Source of the DNA: Bacteroidota bacterium
Lineage (GTDB): Bacteria; Bacteroidota; Bacteroidia; B-17B0; Aurantibacillaceae
Assembly: GCA_018267475.1 (NCBI GenBank)
Contig: JAFDYI010000023.1
Location: forward strand, 46,699 to 110,698
DNA: 64,000 bases
Reading direction: 5' to 3'
Shown in pieces: positions 52,607 through 61,049 of this stretch. Under the pieces are notes generated by a model. The model ran no database searches. It was not told the origin of the DNA and saw nothing but the letters and a program-made list of their open reading frames with translations. Position 1 is the stretch's first letter. Each line of letters starts with the position of its first letter. A program made the translations under genes and the position numbers.

Positions 52607-53479
52607 TTAGTTTATATCTATAATTTCTATTTCATATACCATTGGCATATAAGGAGGTATCATACCGTTGCTACTACCTGTGGCGCCAAAAGCAAGGTGC
52701 GAAGGTAATATAATTTTTGCTTTTTCACCTTTTTTTAATCGCCCTAATGCCATTTGTAAACCGCTTACTAGTTGTCCCTCTTGCCCATACAGCAGTTCAA
52801 AAGGGGTGTTTTTTGTGGTATAATCAACTACGGTGCCGTCTAAAAAAAAACCTTTATAGCGTATTTTAACCTTTTTTCCTTTTTTTATAGAGTCTGAGGC
52901 AGTGCTTGTTATCATTTCTATAAAAGCATTGGGGGCAAACTCATGTACTTGCTTGCAATGGCTTGAAATATATTGTTGTATAAGCACAACTTCTTTTTTT
53001 GCTTTTTGTGCCCCTGTGTTTTTTATGCTGTCATTAAACAAGGCCATTTCTTTAGCACTAAAAGCATTCATAATTTTTACCGAAAATTTTACCGCAGTAT
53101 CTTTTTGACAAAAAAAAGGGATTTCAGATTGAAATACTTGCCGGAAAAACTCTTTGGTAGGAAAAAGGTATTCTAGGCTATCGCCCACGGAAAAGCGATA
53201 CAAATCTTGTAAAAAAAAAGCTGATTTTTTAGCAACAAAAAAAAGCCCCCCGGCATGGTGCTGGCTGTTCCAAAAAACAGAATCGGAGGTGGTTTTACAA
53301 ACAGCTTGTATGTGCAAAAAAGGAATATTGCCCGTTTTTTTATCTCCTCCCAAAGAGAGAAGCCGATAGTAGAAGGAATCTTTTTTCGAGTACTCTTGAT
53401 GTGTTTCTTCTTTTTGACAGCAAGCGGAGCATAGTAACAAAAAATATAAAAACAACCCGACACCTAATTGTATGCGCAT
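52607..53479 (-). CDS. FKBP-type peptidyl-prolyl isomerase lipoprotein, divergent
   Basis: 290 residues. Lipobox-like LLLCSACCQKE with candidate lipidated Cys at 20. The same two-part plan as its downstream neighbour: an N-terminal region without a clear active site, including SVGDSLEYLFPTKEFF. A C-terminal FKBP domain follows (~195-290) with KVKIRYKGFFLDGTVVDYTT, LVSGLQMALGRLKKGEKAKI and FGATGSSNGMIPPYMPMVYEI. Some aromatic pocket residues differ from canonical FKBP, so activity may be weak. It is first in the operon and is followed after 21 bases by the second FKBP lipoprotein gene. Confidence 0.88.
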   Translation of the reverse strand: MRIQLGVGLFLYFLLLCSACCQKEETHQEYSKKDSFYYRLLSLGGDKKTGNIPFLHIQAVCKTTSDSVFWNSQHHAGGLFFVAKKSAFFLQDLYRFSVGDSLEYLFPTKEFFRQVFQSEIPFFCQKDTAVKFSVKIMNAFSAKEMALFNDSIKNTGAQKAKKEVVLIQQYISSHCKQVHEFAPNAFIEMITSTASDSIKKGKKVKIRYKGFFLDGTVVDYTTKNTPFELLYGQEGQLVSGLQMALGRLKKGEKAKIILPSHLAFGATGSSNGMIPPYMPMVYEIEIIDIN

Positions 53480-53504
53480 TTGTTTGTGATTATTTTACTG
53501 TTTT

Positions 53505-55172
53505 TTATTGCTTGATAAACTTTTGGGTACTGGTGCCTATTCTAATAAAATACACGCCTTGGGGCAAGGTACTTATGTTTACAGAAAGGTTATTTTGCTT
53601 ACAGTCTATTTTTTTCAGTTCATTACCCAGCATATCATAAATAAAAAGCTCTTGCGTATGGGAAGCATTGCGTTCTATCTGTATTTGTATGTTTTCGGTG
53701 GCCGGATTGGGATATATTTTAAAAGAGGTTTGAGGATTTTCTATATTTTTTATTCCCATGGGGTAATCTATATATACGTAATAATCTTCTGTTTCTCCGC
53801 TTCCAAAGGGGCTGCAGGTAGTGGTGGTGTCGTTAGCGTTGCCGCTGGCGCGGGTGCGTATGCGCATGAGCGTAAAACCTATGTTGGCATTAGTCGGAAC
53901 GCTAAAAGAGGTGCGAAACAGGCTATCGGGGTTGCCGGTAGGCGATTGCAAGCAGATGCTTTTCCACTCGCTGTTTTCTAAAATCCCGTTTCGGTTAAAG
54001 TCTATCCAAAAGCAGGCTACCACATTGCCGCCAAAGCGGGTATCTAACACATAGGTTGATTGTTGGTTAAGTGCAGTAGTAGTGTTGCCCGAAGAAGGAA
54101 ATAGGGTGTAATTATTGGCAGGGCAGCCCCCGGTAGGGTTTATCAAACTGGTACCTTCTATGGCCACCGAATCAATGGTGGTGCCCCCCGAACAGCCGCC
54201 GCCCAAGTTGGTGCAATAGCATTGGGTAAATGGTTTTAAAAACACCATTCCCGTGTCGGAATAGCTTGTTTGCCCCGAGGCGAGGCAAGTAACGCTGCAT
54301 CTAAACCAGGTGTTGGCGCTTAGCGAAGCCGTAAGGGTGCTATACACTGCACCGGATAGGTTGGCAAAGTTAAGACCATCAAAAGATTGTTGCCATTGAT
54401 AGGTTAGCCCCGAAGCGGCGCTGCCTCCCGTTAACGACATGCTTGTTGTTTGATTTAAACACAAGCTGTCGGCACTAAGCAGGGTTACATGCCCGGCTGA
54501 TGGAGTGTTGCTGCAGGTAGATATAGCGCTTAGGGTGAGCTGCACATTAGGGCGGTTTTGGGTAATGGTGCCGTTGATAGTGGGAGGAGCGTTATCGGCA
54601 TTCCAAAATTGGCTTACATAAAGATTGCTACCGGGTTTGTAATGCGAGAAAAATTTACCGGAAATTCCTTCACTGCCGGTGCCTCCGGCGTTGGTTTCAA
54701 AAATCAGTTCAACGGCTCGGTTGGTTGCGTGTGTAAAAGGGGTAGAAAAAGGTATGTTTATCCATTTGTTTTTAGCAAAAATAGTGTCCGATAGGGTATC
54801 TTTAAAAACGGCGGTGGCGCTTAGTGTTTCCGTACTTTCAGTAGTAGGTGCTACAAAAAAAGAATCGCTTACTTCTTTTATATAAACAGTAAGAGGCACG
54901 TTGCCGGGAAGGTGCATCGAATCGCAGTAAACAGCAATCCCTGTTATTTGCCCTAGCATGCCTATCTCGCTGGCAGAAAAAATAATAGCTGTGCGCTCGT
55001 AACCAAAATAGGTACCTAAAGGCTTTCTGTGCTCGGTTTGTTGTACGCTTACTGTATTGCTAGGGGCTGCATTAACCGTATTAGTAGGGATACAAACGGT
55101 TGTAACCTGCGCTAAAAAAATACGTACAAGCAATAAAAAAAGCAGTGTGAAGAGGAATTTGTTTTGTTTCAT
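53505..55172 (-). CDS. Secreted GEVED-domain protein with T9SS type A-like sorting domain
   Basis: 555 residues, with a signal peptide (FLFTLLFLLLVRIFLAQ). Residues ~45-215 are a beta domain beginning GTYFGYERTAIIFSASEIGM. An Ig-like unit follows (LTYQWQQSFDGLNF) near 255-310. Residues ~335-460 hold a GEVED domain (FWIDFNRNGILENSEW and CSPFGSGETEDYYVYIDYP). The last ~80 residues are a type A-like sorting domain: FKIYPNPATENIQIQIE, LFIYDMLGNELKKIDC and PQGVYFIRIGTSTQKFIKQ. Probably a cell-surface protein; no catalytic residues recognised. A TACTTTTG box precedes it. The isomerase operon begins 25 bases downstream. Confidence 0.9.
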   Translation of the reverse strand: MKQNKFLFTLLFLLLVRIFLAQVTTVCIPTNTVNAAPSNTVSVQQTEHRKPLGTYFGYERTAIIFSASEIGMLGQITGIAVYCDSMHLPGNVPLTVYIKEVSDSFFVAPTTESTETLSATAVFKDTLSDTIFAKNKWINIPFSTPFTHATNRAVELIFETNAGGTGSEGISGKFFSHYKPGSNLYVSQFWNADNAPPTINGTITQNRPNVQLTLSAISTCSNTPSAGHVTLLSADSLCLNQTTSMSLTGGSAASGLTYQWQQSFDGLNFANLSGAVYSTLTASLSANTWFRCSVTCLASGQTSYSDTGMVFLKPFTQCYCTNLGGGCSGGTTIDSVAIEGTSLINPTGGCPANNYTLFPSSGNTTTALNQQSTYVLDTRFGGNVVACFWIDFNRNGILENSEWKSICLQSPTGNPDSLFRTSFSVPTNANIGFTLMRIRTRASGNANDTTTTCSPFGSGETEDYYVYIDYPMGIKNIENPQTSFKIYPNPATENIQIQIERNASHTQELFIYDMLGNELKKIDCKQNNLSVNISTLPQGVYFIRIGTSTQKFIKQ

Positions 55173-55182
55173 AACGAAAAAA

Positions 55183-55190
55183 CAAAAGTA
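55183..55190 (-). promoter_or_regulatory. -7 element of the GEVED-domain cargo gene
   Basis: CAAAAGTA on the plus strand is TACTTTTG on the minus strand, about 10 bases before ATG 55172. No clear -33 TTG seen. Confidence 0.45.
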
Positions 55191-55225
55191 CTATAAATTT
55201 AAGATGTACACGTGTTAAAAAATAA

Positions 55226-55233
55226 TAGTTTTG
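55226..55233 (+). promoter_or_regulatory. -7 element of the rhomboid gene
   Basis: TAGTTTTG matches TAnnTTTG and ends 14 bases before ATG 55248. It lies back to back with the promoter of the divergent cargo gene. Confidence 0.45.
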
Positions 55234-55247
55234 CATCGTATTAGTTT

Positions 55248-56057
55248 ATGAGTGATTTTAGCATAAAAAACGGGGTGAACAGGTTTAAAACCTTTTCGGT
55301 AGTGGCGCAAATACTATTGATAAACGGAGTTTTGTTTTTGGTTTGCAATATAGGCTCCAATATAGCGAGTGCTGATATTTCGGAGTACTTGGCTATGCCT
55401 TCTAATGCGTCTTATTTTTTAAAACGATTTTATACACCGCTTACCTATATGTTCTCACACTTGGGGTTTAGTCATTTGTTTTTTAATATGTTTTATTTTT
55501 ATTTTATGGGTGATATTTTTTCGTCTATTGTAGGCGAAAAACGCCTTTGGTTTGTGTATATTATGGGGGGCTTGGCGGGCGCTCTGTTGTTTTTTATTTT
55601 TTCTGCTTTGTTTTTTGGCAATGCATCCTATTTGTTAGGCGCTTCGGCAGCGGTAACAGCCGTTGCTATTGTAACAGCGGTATATGCCCCTGATTTACCG
55701 GTAAGTGTGTTTTTTTTAGGTTCTTTCCCTTTAAAATGGGTGGTATTGGTGCTTTTTTTACTTTCTACAGCAATAGATATTTCGGTAAACACAGGAGGAA
55801 AAATAGCCCATTTAGGCGGAGCTTTATTCGGACTTTTATACGGGCTTCAATTAAAAAAAGGAGTTGATTTAATGGATTTTTTTAAAATAAAAAGCCGCAG
55901 CACGAAGTTAAAAGTAGTACACCATTCGGAAAAATACCACGACGAACCCGAAGAAAAAGTAGTGAACGATATTTTAGATAAAATAAACCGAAGCGGTTAC
56001 GAAAGCCTTAGCAAGCAAGAAAAAGAAACCTTGCGGAAAATAGCTTCAAAAAAATAA
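55248..56057 (+). CDS. Rhomboid family intramembrane serine protease
   Basis: 269 residues with about six membrane helices. YMFSHLGFSHLFFNMFYFYFMG near residue 65 is the conserved H-x-x-x-N region. LGASAAVTAVAIVTA near 130 carries the catalytic Ser in the GASA motif (GxSx). GKIAHLGGALFGLLYGLQLKKG near 185 holds the catalytic His. After the last helix a soluble tail of ~70 charged residues (HSEKYHDEPEEKVVNDILDK onward) extends into the cytoplasm, a common feature in Bacteroidota homologues. Substrate is unknown. It converges with ilvE, 13 bases apart. Confidence 0.92.
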   Translation: MSDFSIKNGVNRFKTFSVVAQILLINGVLFLVCNIGSNIASADISEYLAMPSNASYFLKRFYTPLTYMFSHLGFSHLFFNMFYFYFMGDIFSSIVGEKRLWFVYIMGGLAGALLFFIFSALFFGNASYLLGASAAVTAVAIVTAVYAPDLPVSVFFLGSFPLKWVVLVLFLLSTAIDISVNTGGKIAHLGGALFGLLYGLQLKKGVDLMDFFKIKSRSTKLKVVHHSEKYHDEPEEKVVNDILDKINRSGYESLSKQEKETLRKIASKK

Positions 56058-56070
56058 GGCGTATTAAAAG

Positions 56071-57147
56071 TTAGCACACTTTTTCCATCCAACCAAAGGT
56101 ATCTTCAATTCTTCCTTTGCGTATAGAGCGCAACGTTTCATCTACTTTAGGGGAGAATTTTCTATCTTCTATGGCCGGTAATTTATAGTCTTTATCATTG
56201 TATCCGATGGTTTGTATGTGCGCAATGGTAGCAGCGGTTCCGGTACCAAAGGCTTCTTTTAACGAACCGTTTTCGTGAGCCGCTATCACTTCTTTTATAG
56301 ACACTTTTCGTTCTTCTACATCATAACCCCATAGGCGGGCTAGTTTTAAAACAGTATCGCGGGTAATGCCAGCCAAAATAGTGTCTTCTAATCCGGGGGT
56401 AATCACTTTATTATCTATTACAAACATTAAATTCATCGTACCCGATTCTTCTACGTATTGATGCGTTTTTGAGTCGGTCCAAATAACTTGTTGGTAGCCT
56501 TTTTTTTGCGCCAAAATAGTGGGGTATAAAGAGCGCCCGTAGTTTCCTCCATTTTTTACAAAGCCAACGCCTCCTTCGGTAGAGCGGAAGTAGGAGCTTT
56601 CTATGAGTACGCGCAAGGGTTCGGCGTAGTATTTGCCGGCCGGAGCCATAATAATAACAAACTTATAAGTTTCAGAAGGGCGCACGCCAATGGCCTCGTC
56701 GGTAGCAATTAAAAACGGGCGAATGTACAAAGAGCCATACTCGTCGGAAGGAACCCAGCCTTTGTCAATTTTCAATAATTCTATTAAGCCGCCCATAAAA
56801 AGTTCTTCAGGCACTTCGGGCATCGCCATACGGATAGCCGATTTATTCATACGATGAAAATTTTCGTAAGGACGAAATAAGAGAATATTGTCTTTAGCAG
56901 AGCGGTAGGCCTTCATGCCTTCAAAAATAGTTTGTCCATAGTGCAGGGCGCTAACCGAGTAGCTCATAGGCGCGTTGCCATAGGGCTCTATAGATGTTTT
57001 TACCCATTGCCCATTGGCATATTCGGCCACAAAAATATGGTCGGTAAATACTTTTCCAAAAGGAACTTTATTTATATCCTGGTCGGCCAACCTGCTTTTT
57101 GGGGTTAGCCTCACTTCGTCTAGATGTAGTTGTGCGGAGCTTATCAT
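56071..57147 (-). CDS. ilvE: Branched-chain amino-acid aminotransferase
   Basis: PLP-dependent fold-type IV transaminase for Leu, Ile and Val. 358 residues, the length of the longer (BCAT group I) form. FGKVFTDHIFVAEYANGQW is the N-terminal family strand. HYGQTIFEGMKAYRS and LFRPYENFHRMNKSAIRMAMP follow. FVKNGGNYGRSLYP contains the PLP Lys region, EESGTMNLMFVID the phosphate loop, and LAGITRDTVLKLARLWGYDVEERKVS the substrate loop. EAFGTGTAATIAHI near 300 closes the site. Identification is secure. It is flanked by a rhomboid gene (convergent) and a T9SS cargo gene (divergent). Confidence 0.96.
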   Translation of the reverse strand: MISSAQLHLDEVRLTPKSRLADQDINKVPFGKVFTDHIFVAEYANGQWVKTSIEPYGNAPMSYSVSALHYGQTIFEGMKAYRSAKDNILLFRPYENFHRMNKSAIRMAMPEVPEELFMGGLIELLKIDKGWVPSDEYGSLYIRPFLIATDEAIGVRPSETYKFVIIMAPAGKYYAEPLRVLIESSYFRSTEGGVGFVKNGGNYGRSLYPTILAQKKGYQQVIWTDSKTHQYVEESGTMNLMFVIDNKVITPGLEDTILAGITRDTVLKLARLWGYDVEERKVSIKEVIAAHENGSLKEAFGTGTAATIAHIQTIGYNDKDYKLPAIEDRKFSPKVDETLRSIRKGRIEDTFGWMEKVC

Positions 57148-57335
57148 AATGTTTGTGCTTTAAACGCCCCAAATTAAACATACTTTTTTGTGAAGAGCAA
57201 ATTTTTTGTTGTTAATAATACTTCAAATAAGACGGATTTATGTTTTTTTACGTTAAAAGGGCTGTTGCTGTGGTTTTATCCTTGGTTTACAATAAGAACC
57301 GTTTTTGTTAGATTCATTAAAAAAAATCTTTTTTA

Positions 57336-57368
57336 TTTTGTAATTTAAAACAAAATACTGTACATTTG
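57336..57368 (+). promoter_or_regulatory. Promoter of the 307-residue T9SS cargo gene
   Basis: TTTTG (57336-57340) and TACATTTG (57361-57368) are separated by 20 bases. The element ends 19 bases before ATG 57388. Confidence 0.6.
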
Positions 57369-57387
57369 CCTAAACAAAAAAAATATC

Positions 57388-58311
57388 ATGATAAAAAAAA
57401 TATGCACTATTGGATTAGCGCTTGGCACAATGGCTTTGAGCGCGCAACAAATGAATAACAACGGATTTGAAACATGGAGTGGTTCGCCCTTGGCACCTAC
57501 CTCTTGGGGCACTGTAGATCAAGCAGTAGCCGCTTCTCCTTACGGGGCTTTTTTCTCTTCCATACATTTTGTTTCTCAATCTACCAGCCCTTATGCCGGC
57601 ACGTATGCTGCTACACTCACTACACATAGTGTGACTATACCGGGTGCAGGCACCGTTTCTCTTCCTGCCGCTATGGTGTATGGTACGATGGGGCTTGCTG
57701 GTACTTCGGTATCTATAAAAGGCACTCCTTTTACCTATCAACCTACTTCGGTTTCTTACGCCATAAAAGGAACTGTTATATCGGGAGATAGCGTACCAAC
57801 CGGTTTAATTTTAACTCATTGGAACACCACTACCAACAAAAGAGATACCGTGGCAAGAGGTCAGGATTATGTAAACAGCACCGTTGCAGGACCTACTTAC
57901 GCTGTACGTACTTATCCTATTCATTATACTTCAACCGAAATACCCGATACTTTGGTTTATCTGGTAGCTTCATCAGTAAAAACATCATCTGTTACAGTAG
58001 GTACTTCTGTTACCGTTGATGACATTCAGTTTTCAGGAAGCGCTGCCGGCATAGCTACTAACAAAGCAGCCCAAATAAATGTATTGGCATACCCTAACCC
58101 TGCCGCTAACCAAATTACTATTTCAACAACAGCGGATAACGCAAAAAACGTATCGGTTTATGATTTAACCGGACGTATGTTGTACAAAAAAGAGTTACAA
58201 AACAAAACAATGGTTGATGTAAGCACTTTTGAAAATGGTATGTACATCTATGTAGTTACCGATGCCAACAACCAGCCTTTATACACCTCTAAATTCAGTG
58301 TGTCTAAATAA
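57388..58311 (+). CDS. Secreted protein with T9SS type A-like sorting domain
   Basis: 307 residues. Signal peptide MIKKICTIGLALGTMALSAQ. The body begins NGFETWSGSPLAPTSWGTVD, a pattern common in Bacteroidota secreted jelly-roll-like proteins, and continues with strands such as KGTPFTYQPTSVSYAIKGTV. From about residue 215 the sequence enters the sorting domain: INVLAYPNPAANQITIST, VSVYDLTGRMLYKKEL and ENGMYIYVVTDANNQPLYTS with final KFSVSK. No catalytic motif. It has a full promoter and a strong terminator, so it forms a one-gene unit. Confidence 0.88.
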   Translation: MIKKICTIGLALGTMALSAQQMNNNGFETWSGSPLAPTSWGTVDQAVAASPYGAFFSSIHFVSQSTSPYAGTYAATLTTHSVTIPGAGTVSLPAAMVYGTMGLAGTSVSIKGTPFTYQPTSVSYAIKGTVISGDSVPTGLILTHWNTTTNKRDTVARGQDYVNSTVAGPTYAVRTYPIHYTSTEIPDTLVYLVASSVKTSSVTVGTSVTVDDIQFSGSAAGIATNKAAQINVLAYPNPAANQITISTTADNAKNVSVYDLTGRMLYKKELQNKTMVDVSTFENGMYIYVVTDANNQPLYTSKFSVSK

Positions 58312-58333
58312 GTTTCCTTTTTTCTAAAAAGAC

Positions 58334-58367
58334 AAAAAAGCCGCTTTAACAATAAGGCGGCTTTTTT
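58334..58367 (+). terminator. Rho-independent terminator of the 307-residue cargo gene
   Basis: AAAAAAGCCGCTTTA (58334-58348) pairs with TAAGGCGGCTTTTTT (58353-58367), with one G-U pair, across a four-base loop, and ends in a T tract. Confidence 0.85.
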
Positions 58368-58433
58368 GTTGCTTTATCCTTTAAAAAAAGAACAATTGTA
58401 TGTTAAAAAGTAGGGTTTTTTGTTTGACAAAAT

Positions 58434-58466
58434 TAACATCTATGTGTGTTTTTAGTCGTATCTTTG
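58434..58466 (+). promoter_or_regulatory. plsY promoter
   Basis: TTG (58434-58436) and TATCTTTG (58459-58466) are separated by 22 bases. The -7 box ends six bases before ATG 58473, which supports that start over an earlier in-frame codon at 58446 that falls inside the promoter. Confidence 0.65.
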
Positions 58467-58472
58467 TCGGAT

Positions 58473-59108
58473 ATGCTTAATAACGCTTTTGAAGTTGTAT
58501 TGATTTTAGCTGCTTACCTGTTAGGCTCTATGCCTTTTTCGGTATGGGTAGGCAAGTTGTTTTATGGTATAGATGTGCGCGAGTTTGGCAGTGGCAATGC
58601 AGGCGCTACCAACACGTTTAGGGTTTTGGGTAAAAAAGCAGGAATTCCTGTTTTGTTTATGGATATAGCAAAAGGTATTTTAGCCGTAGCCTTAGCGCAT
58701 TTCAGCGATTTTGCGTCGTACTCTAATCCGCTTATCAATTACCAAATAGCTTTGGGTATTGCAGCCGTTGTGGGGCATATATTCCCTTTATTTGCTGGCT
58801 TTAGAGGCGGTAAAGGCGTGGCTACGTTGCTAGGGGTAGTAATGGCCGTAACCCCCATAGGAGCTTCGGTTTGCCTGTTGATTTTCTTGGTTGTTTTTAT
58901 GTCCTTCAAATATATATCCTTAGCCTCTATGAGTGCCGGTGTTTCGTTTCCTATTGTAGTGCTTACTATTTTACCGCATCATCCCCCCATGCTTATTGTG
59001 TTTTCTATTATGGTGGCTGTTTTGCTTCTTATTACACACAAAAAAAACATTCAACGCTTGCTAAAGAAGCAAGAACCCAAAATGTATTTGTTTAAAACAA
59101 AAGCTTAA
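58473..59108 (+). CDS. plsY: Glycerol-3-phosphate acyltransferase PlsY
   Basis: Inner-membrane enzyme that transfers acyl from acyl-phosphate to glycerol 3-phosphate, the first step of phospholipid synthesis. 211 residues, normal length. Five membrane helices with the three conserved loops: GSMPFSVWVGKLFYGIDVRE followed by FGSGNAGATNTFRVLGKK near residue 40 (glycine-rich motif 1), GHIFPLFAGFRGGKGVATLLG near 100 (motif 2), and KYISLASMSAGVSFP near 145 with part of motif 3. ATG 58473 gives the standard N-terminus. Confidence 0.95.
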   Translation: MLNNAFEVVLILAAYLLGSMPFSVWVGKLFYGIDVREFGSGNAGATNTFRVLGKKAGIPVLFMDIAKGILAVALAHFSDFASYSNPLINYQIALGIAAVVGHIFPLFAGFRGGKGVATLLGVVMAVTPIGASVCLLIFLVVFMSFKYISLASMSAGVSFPIVVLTILPHHPPMLIVFSIMVAVLLLITHKKNIQRLLKKQEPKMYLFKTKA

Positions 59109-59244
59109 ACAACGCTTTATAGCTTTCTGATGGATATGAAAATACAAAAAAATTTTTCAGTTAAAGCAATAAATACTATTTTCAACAACTCATACAGCAT
59201 CGTATTTTTTTGATGTTTGTGATGCGATAAAAAAAAGAAAAAAA

Positions 59245-60027
59245 ATGAAAGTTGTGATATTGGCAGGCGGCTTAGGTACGCGCCTTGCAGAAGAAACCGG
59301 CACACGCCCAAAACCCATGATAGAGGTGGGAGGCAAACCTATTATATGGCATATCATGAAAAATTATGCTCACTACGGGTTTAAAGAATTTGTGATTTGC
59401 CTAGGCTACAAAGGCTATATGATAAAAGAATACTTTGCCAACTATTTTTTACACCAATCAGATGTAACAATAGATTTAGCCAACAATAAAATAGAAATTC
59501 ACAACTCCGATTCGGAAGATTGGAAAGTAACCTTAGTAGATACCGGTATAGATACCAATACAGCAGGGCGCATTAAACGAATACAAAAGTACGTAGCCAA
59601 CGAAACCTTTATGCTTACCTACGGCGATGGCGTTTCAAACGTAGATATGGAGGCCTTGCTTGCTTTCCATAAAAAATCAAAAAAAATAGCTACCCTTACT
59701 ACCATACAACTACCCGGGCGTTTCGGAAATTTAGAAATGGATACGCAAGGTACTGTAAAAAAATTTCAAGAAAAACCCATTGGCGATCAAATATGGATAA
59801 ACGGAGGTTTTTTTGTATTAGATCCACCTATATTTGAATATCTAAAAGACAATATGGACGATGTACAATGGGAAAAAAAACCATTGATAGAGATAGCCAA
59901 TGCCGGACAATTAGCAGCCTACACACACCACGGCTTTTGGAAATGCATGGATGCCCTTAGGGATAAAATAGAATTGGAAGAATTATGGAGCAGCGGAAAA
60001 GCCGCTTGGAAAACATGGAAAAAATAA
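59245..60027 (+). CDS. rfbF: Glucose-1-phosphate cytidylyltransferase
   Basis: Makes CDP-glucose from glucose 1-phosphate and CTP, the entry to CDP-deoxyhexoses. 260 residues, typical size. ILAGGLGTRLAEETGTRPKPMIEVGGKPI is read as GLGTRLAEETGTRPKPM plus the adjoining strand; these form the nucleotide-binding signature, and the Glu-Glu-Thr after RLA is characteristic of RfbF as against the dTDP enzyme. LTYGDGVSNVD near residue 128 holds the metal Asp. INGGFFVLDP near 190 and THHGFWKCMDALRDK near 230 are conserved RfbF segments. It is the first gene of a five-gene sugar cluster; the next starts five bases after its stop. Confidence 0.95.
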   Translation: MKVVILAGGLGTRLAEETGTRPKPMIEVGGKPIIWHIMKNYAHYGFKEFVICLGYKGYMIKEYFANYFLHQSDVTIDLANNKIEIHNSDSEDWKVTLVDTGIDTNTAGRIKRIQKYVANETFMLTYGDGVSNVDMEALLAFHKKSKKIATLTTIQLPGRFGNLEMDTQGTVKKFQEKPIGDQIWINGGFFVLDPPIFEYLKDNMDDVQWEKKPLIEIANAGQLAAYTHHGFWKCMDALRDKIELEELWSSGKAAWKTWKK

Positions 60028-60032
60028 AAAAA

Positions 60033-61049
60033 ATGAAAATATTTGTTACAGGACACAACGGCTATATAGGCCCTCATTTAGTAGAGTTATTAAAGGAAAA
60101 AGGCCATCAAGTTACAGGGTGTGATATTAACCTTTTCTTAGAAAGCGCTATTTCAAAAGTGGTTCCTCCTGATAAAGAGTTGATAAAAGACATAAGAAAC
60201 TTAACAGTAAAAGATTTAGAAGGGTATGATTGCGTAATGCACCTAGCAGCTATATCAAACGACCCTATGGGCAATGTAAATCCGGATATAACCTACAGCA
60301 TCAACAAAGAGGGGTCTATTCATTTAGCACACATAGCTAAGCAAGCAGGGGTTGGCAGGTTTCTTTTTTCAAGCAGTTGCTCCATATACGGGAAAGGGAA
60401 AGACCAAACAACCGGTTTAGACGAAACGGCCGAATTAAACCCTCTTACCCCATACGCTATTTCAAAAATAGAAACTGAAAAAACATTAAACGCCTTGGCT
60501 GATAAAAATTTTTGTCCGGTATATTTACGAAACTCTACAGCCTATGGTTTTTCTCCCATGTTTAGAATAGATTTAGTTGTAAATAATTTTTTAGCCTGCG
60601 CACTTGCTAAAGGAGAGATACGGATAATGAGCGATGGAAAACCCTGGCGCCCCCTTGTGCATTGTAGAGATATAGCTCATGCCTTTGTCGCTTTGTTGGA
60701 AACGCCCGTCGATTTAGTGTATAACAAAGCCATCAATATAGGGGCTAATTCAGAAAATTATCAGGTAAAAGAAGTAGCGGATAAGGTGCAGCAACTAATG
60801 CCAAAAGCTAGCATCATGTTTACCGGAGAAGTAGGGGCAGATCCTCGTGATTACAAGGTGAATTTTAATTTACTGTATCAAATATTGCCTCATTTTAAAT
60901 TAGAATATACCCTATATAAAGGAATGAATGACCTATTTGATAGATTAAAAAAAATTAATTTTTCGGAAGCTGATTTTAATGCGGATAGGTTTGTTAGATT
61001 AAAATTATTGCAAAAAAAACTAAATACCATAGCTTCTTTTTCTGAATGA
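60033..61049 (+). CDS. NAD-dependent epimerase/dehydratase of the sugar cluster (extended SDR)
   Basis: 338 residues from ATG 60033; earlier in-frame codons lie inside rfbF. IFVTGHNGYIGPHLVELL is the Rossmann GxxGxxG. HLAAISNDPMGNVNPD follows strand 4. The Ser of the active site is in FSSSCSIYGKGK, and YAISKIETEKTL is the YxxxK. The C-terminal part has NIGANSENYQVKEVADKVQQ, typical of sugar-modifying SDRs. It could be a 4-reductase, an epimerase or a stand-in for the CDP-glucose 4,6-dehydratase, which I do not otherwise see in the window. The stop overlaps the next ATG by four bases (ATGA). Confidence 0.85.
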   Translation: MKIFVTGHNGYIGPHLVELLKEKGHQVTGCDINLFLESAISKVVPPDKELIKDIRNLTVKDLEGYDCVMHLAAISNDPMGNVNPDITYSINKEGSIHLAHIAKQAGVGRFLFSSSCSIYGKGKDQTTGLDETAELNPLTPYAISKIETEKTLNALADKNFCPVYLRNSTAYGFSPMFRIDLVVNNFLACALAKGEIRIMSDGKPWRPLVHCRDIAHAFVALLETPVDLVYNKAINIGANSENYQVKEVADKVQQLMPKASIMFTGEVGADPRDYKVNFNLLYQILPHFKLEYTLYKGMNDLFDRLKKINFSEADFNADRFVRLKLLQKKLNTIASFSE

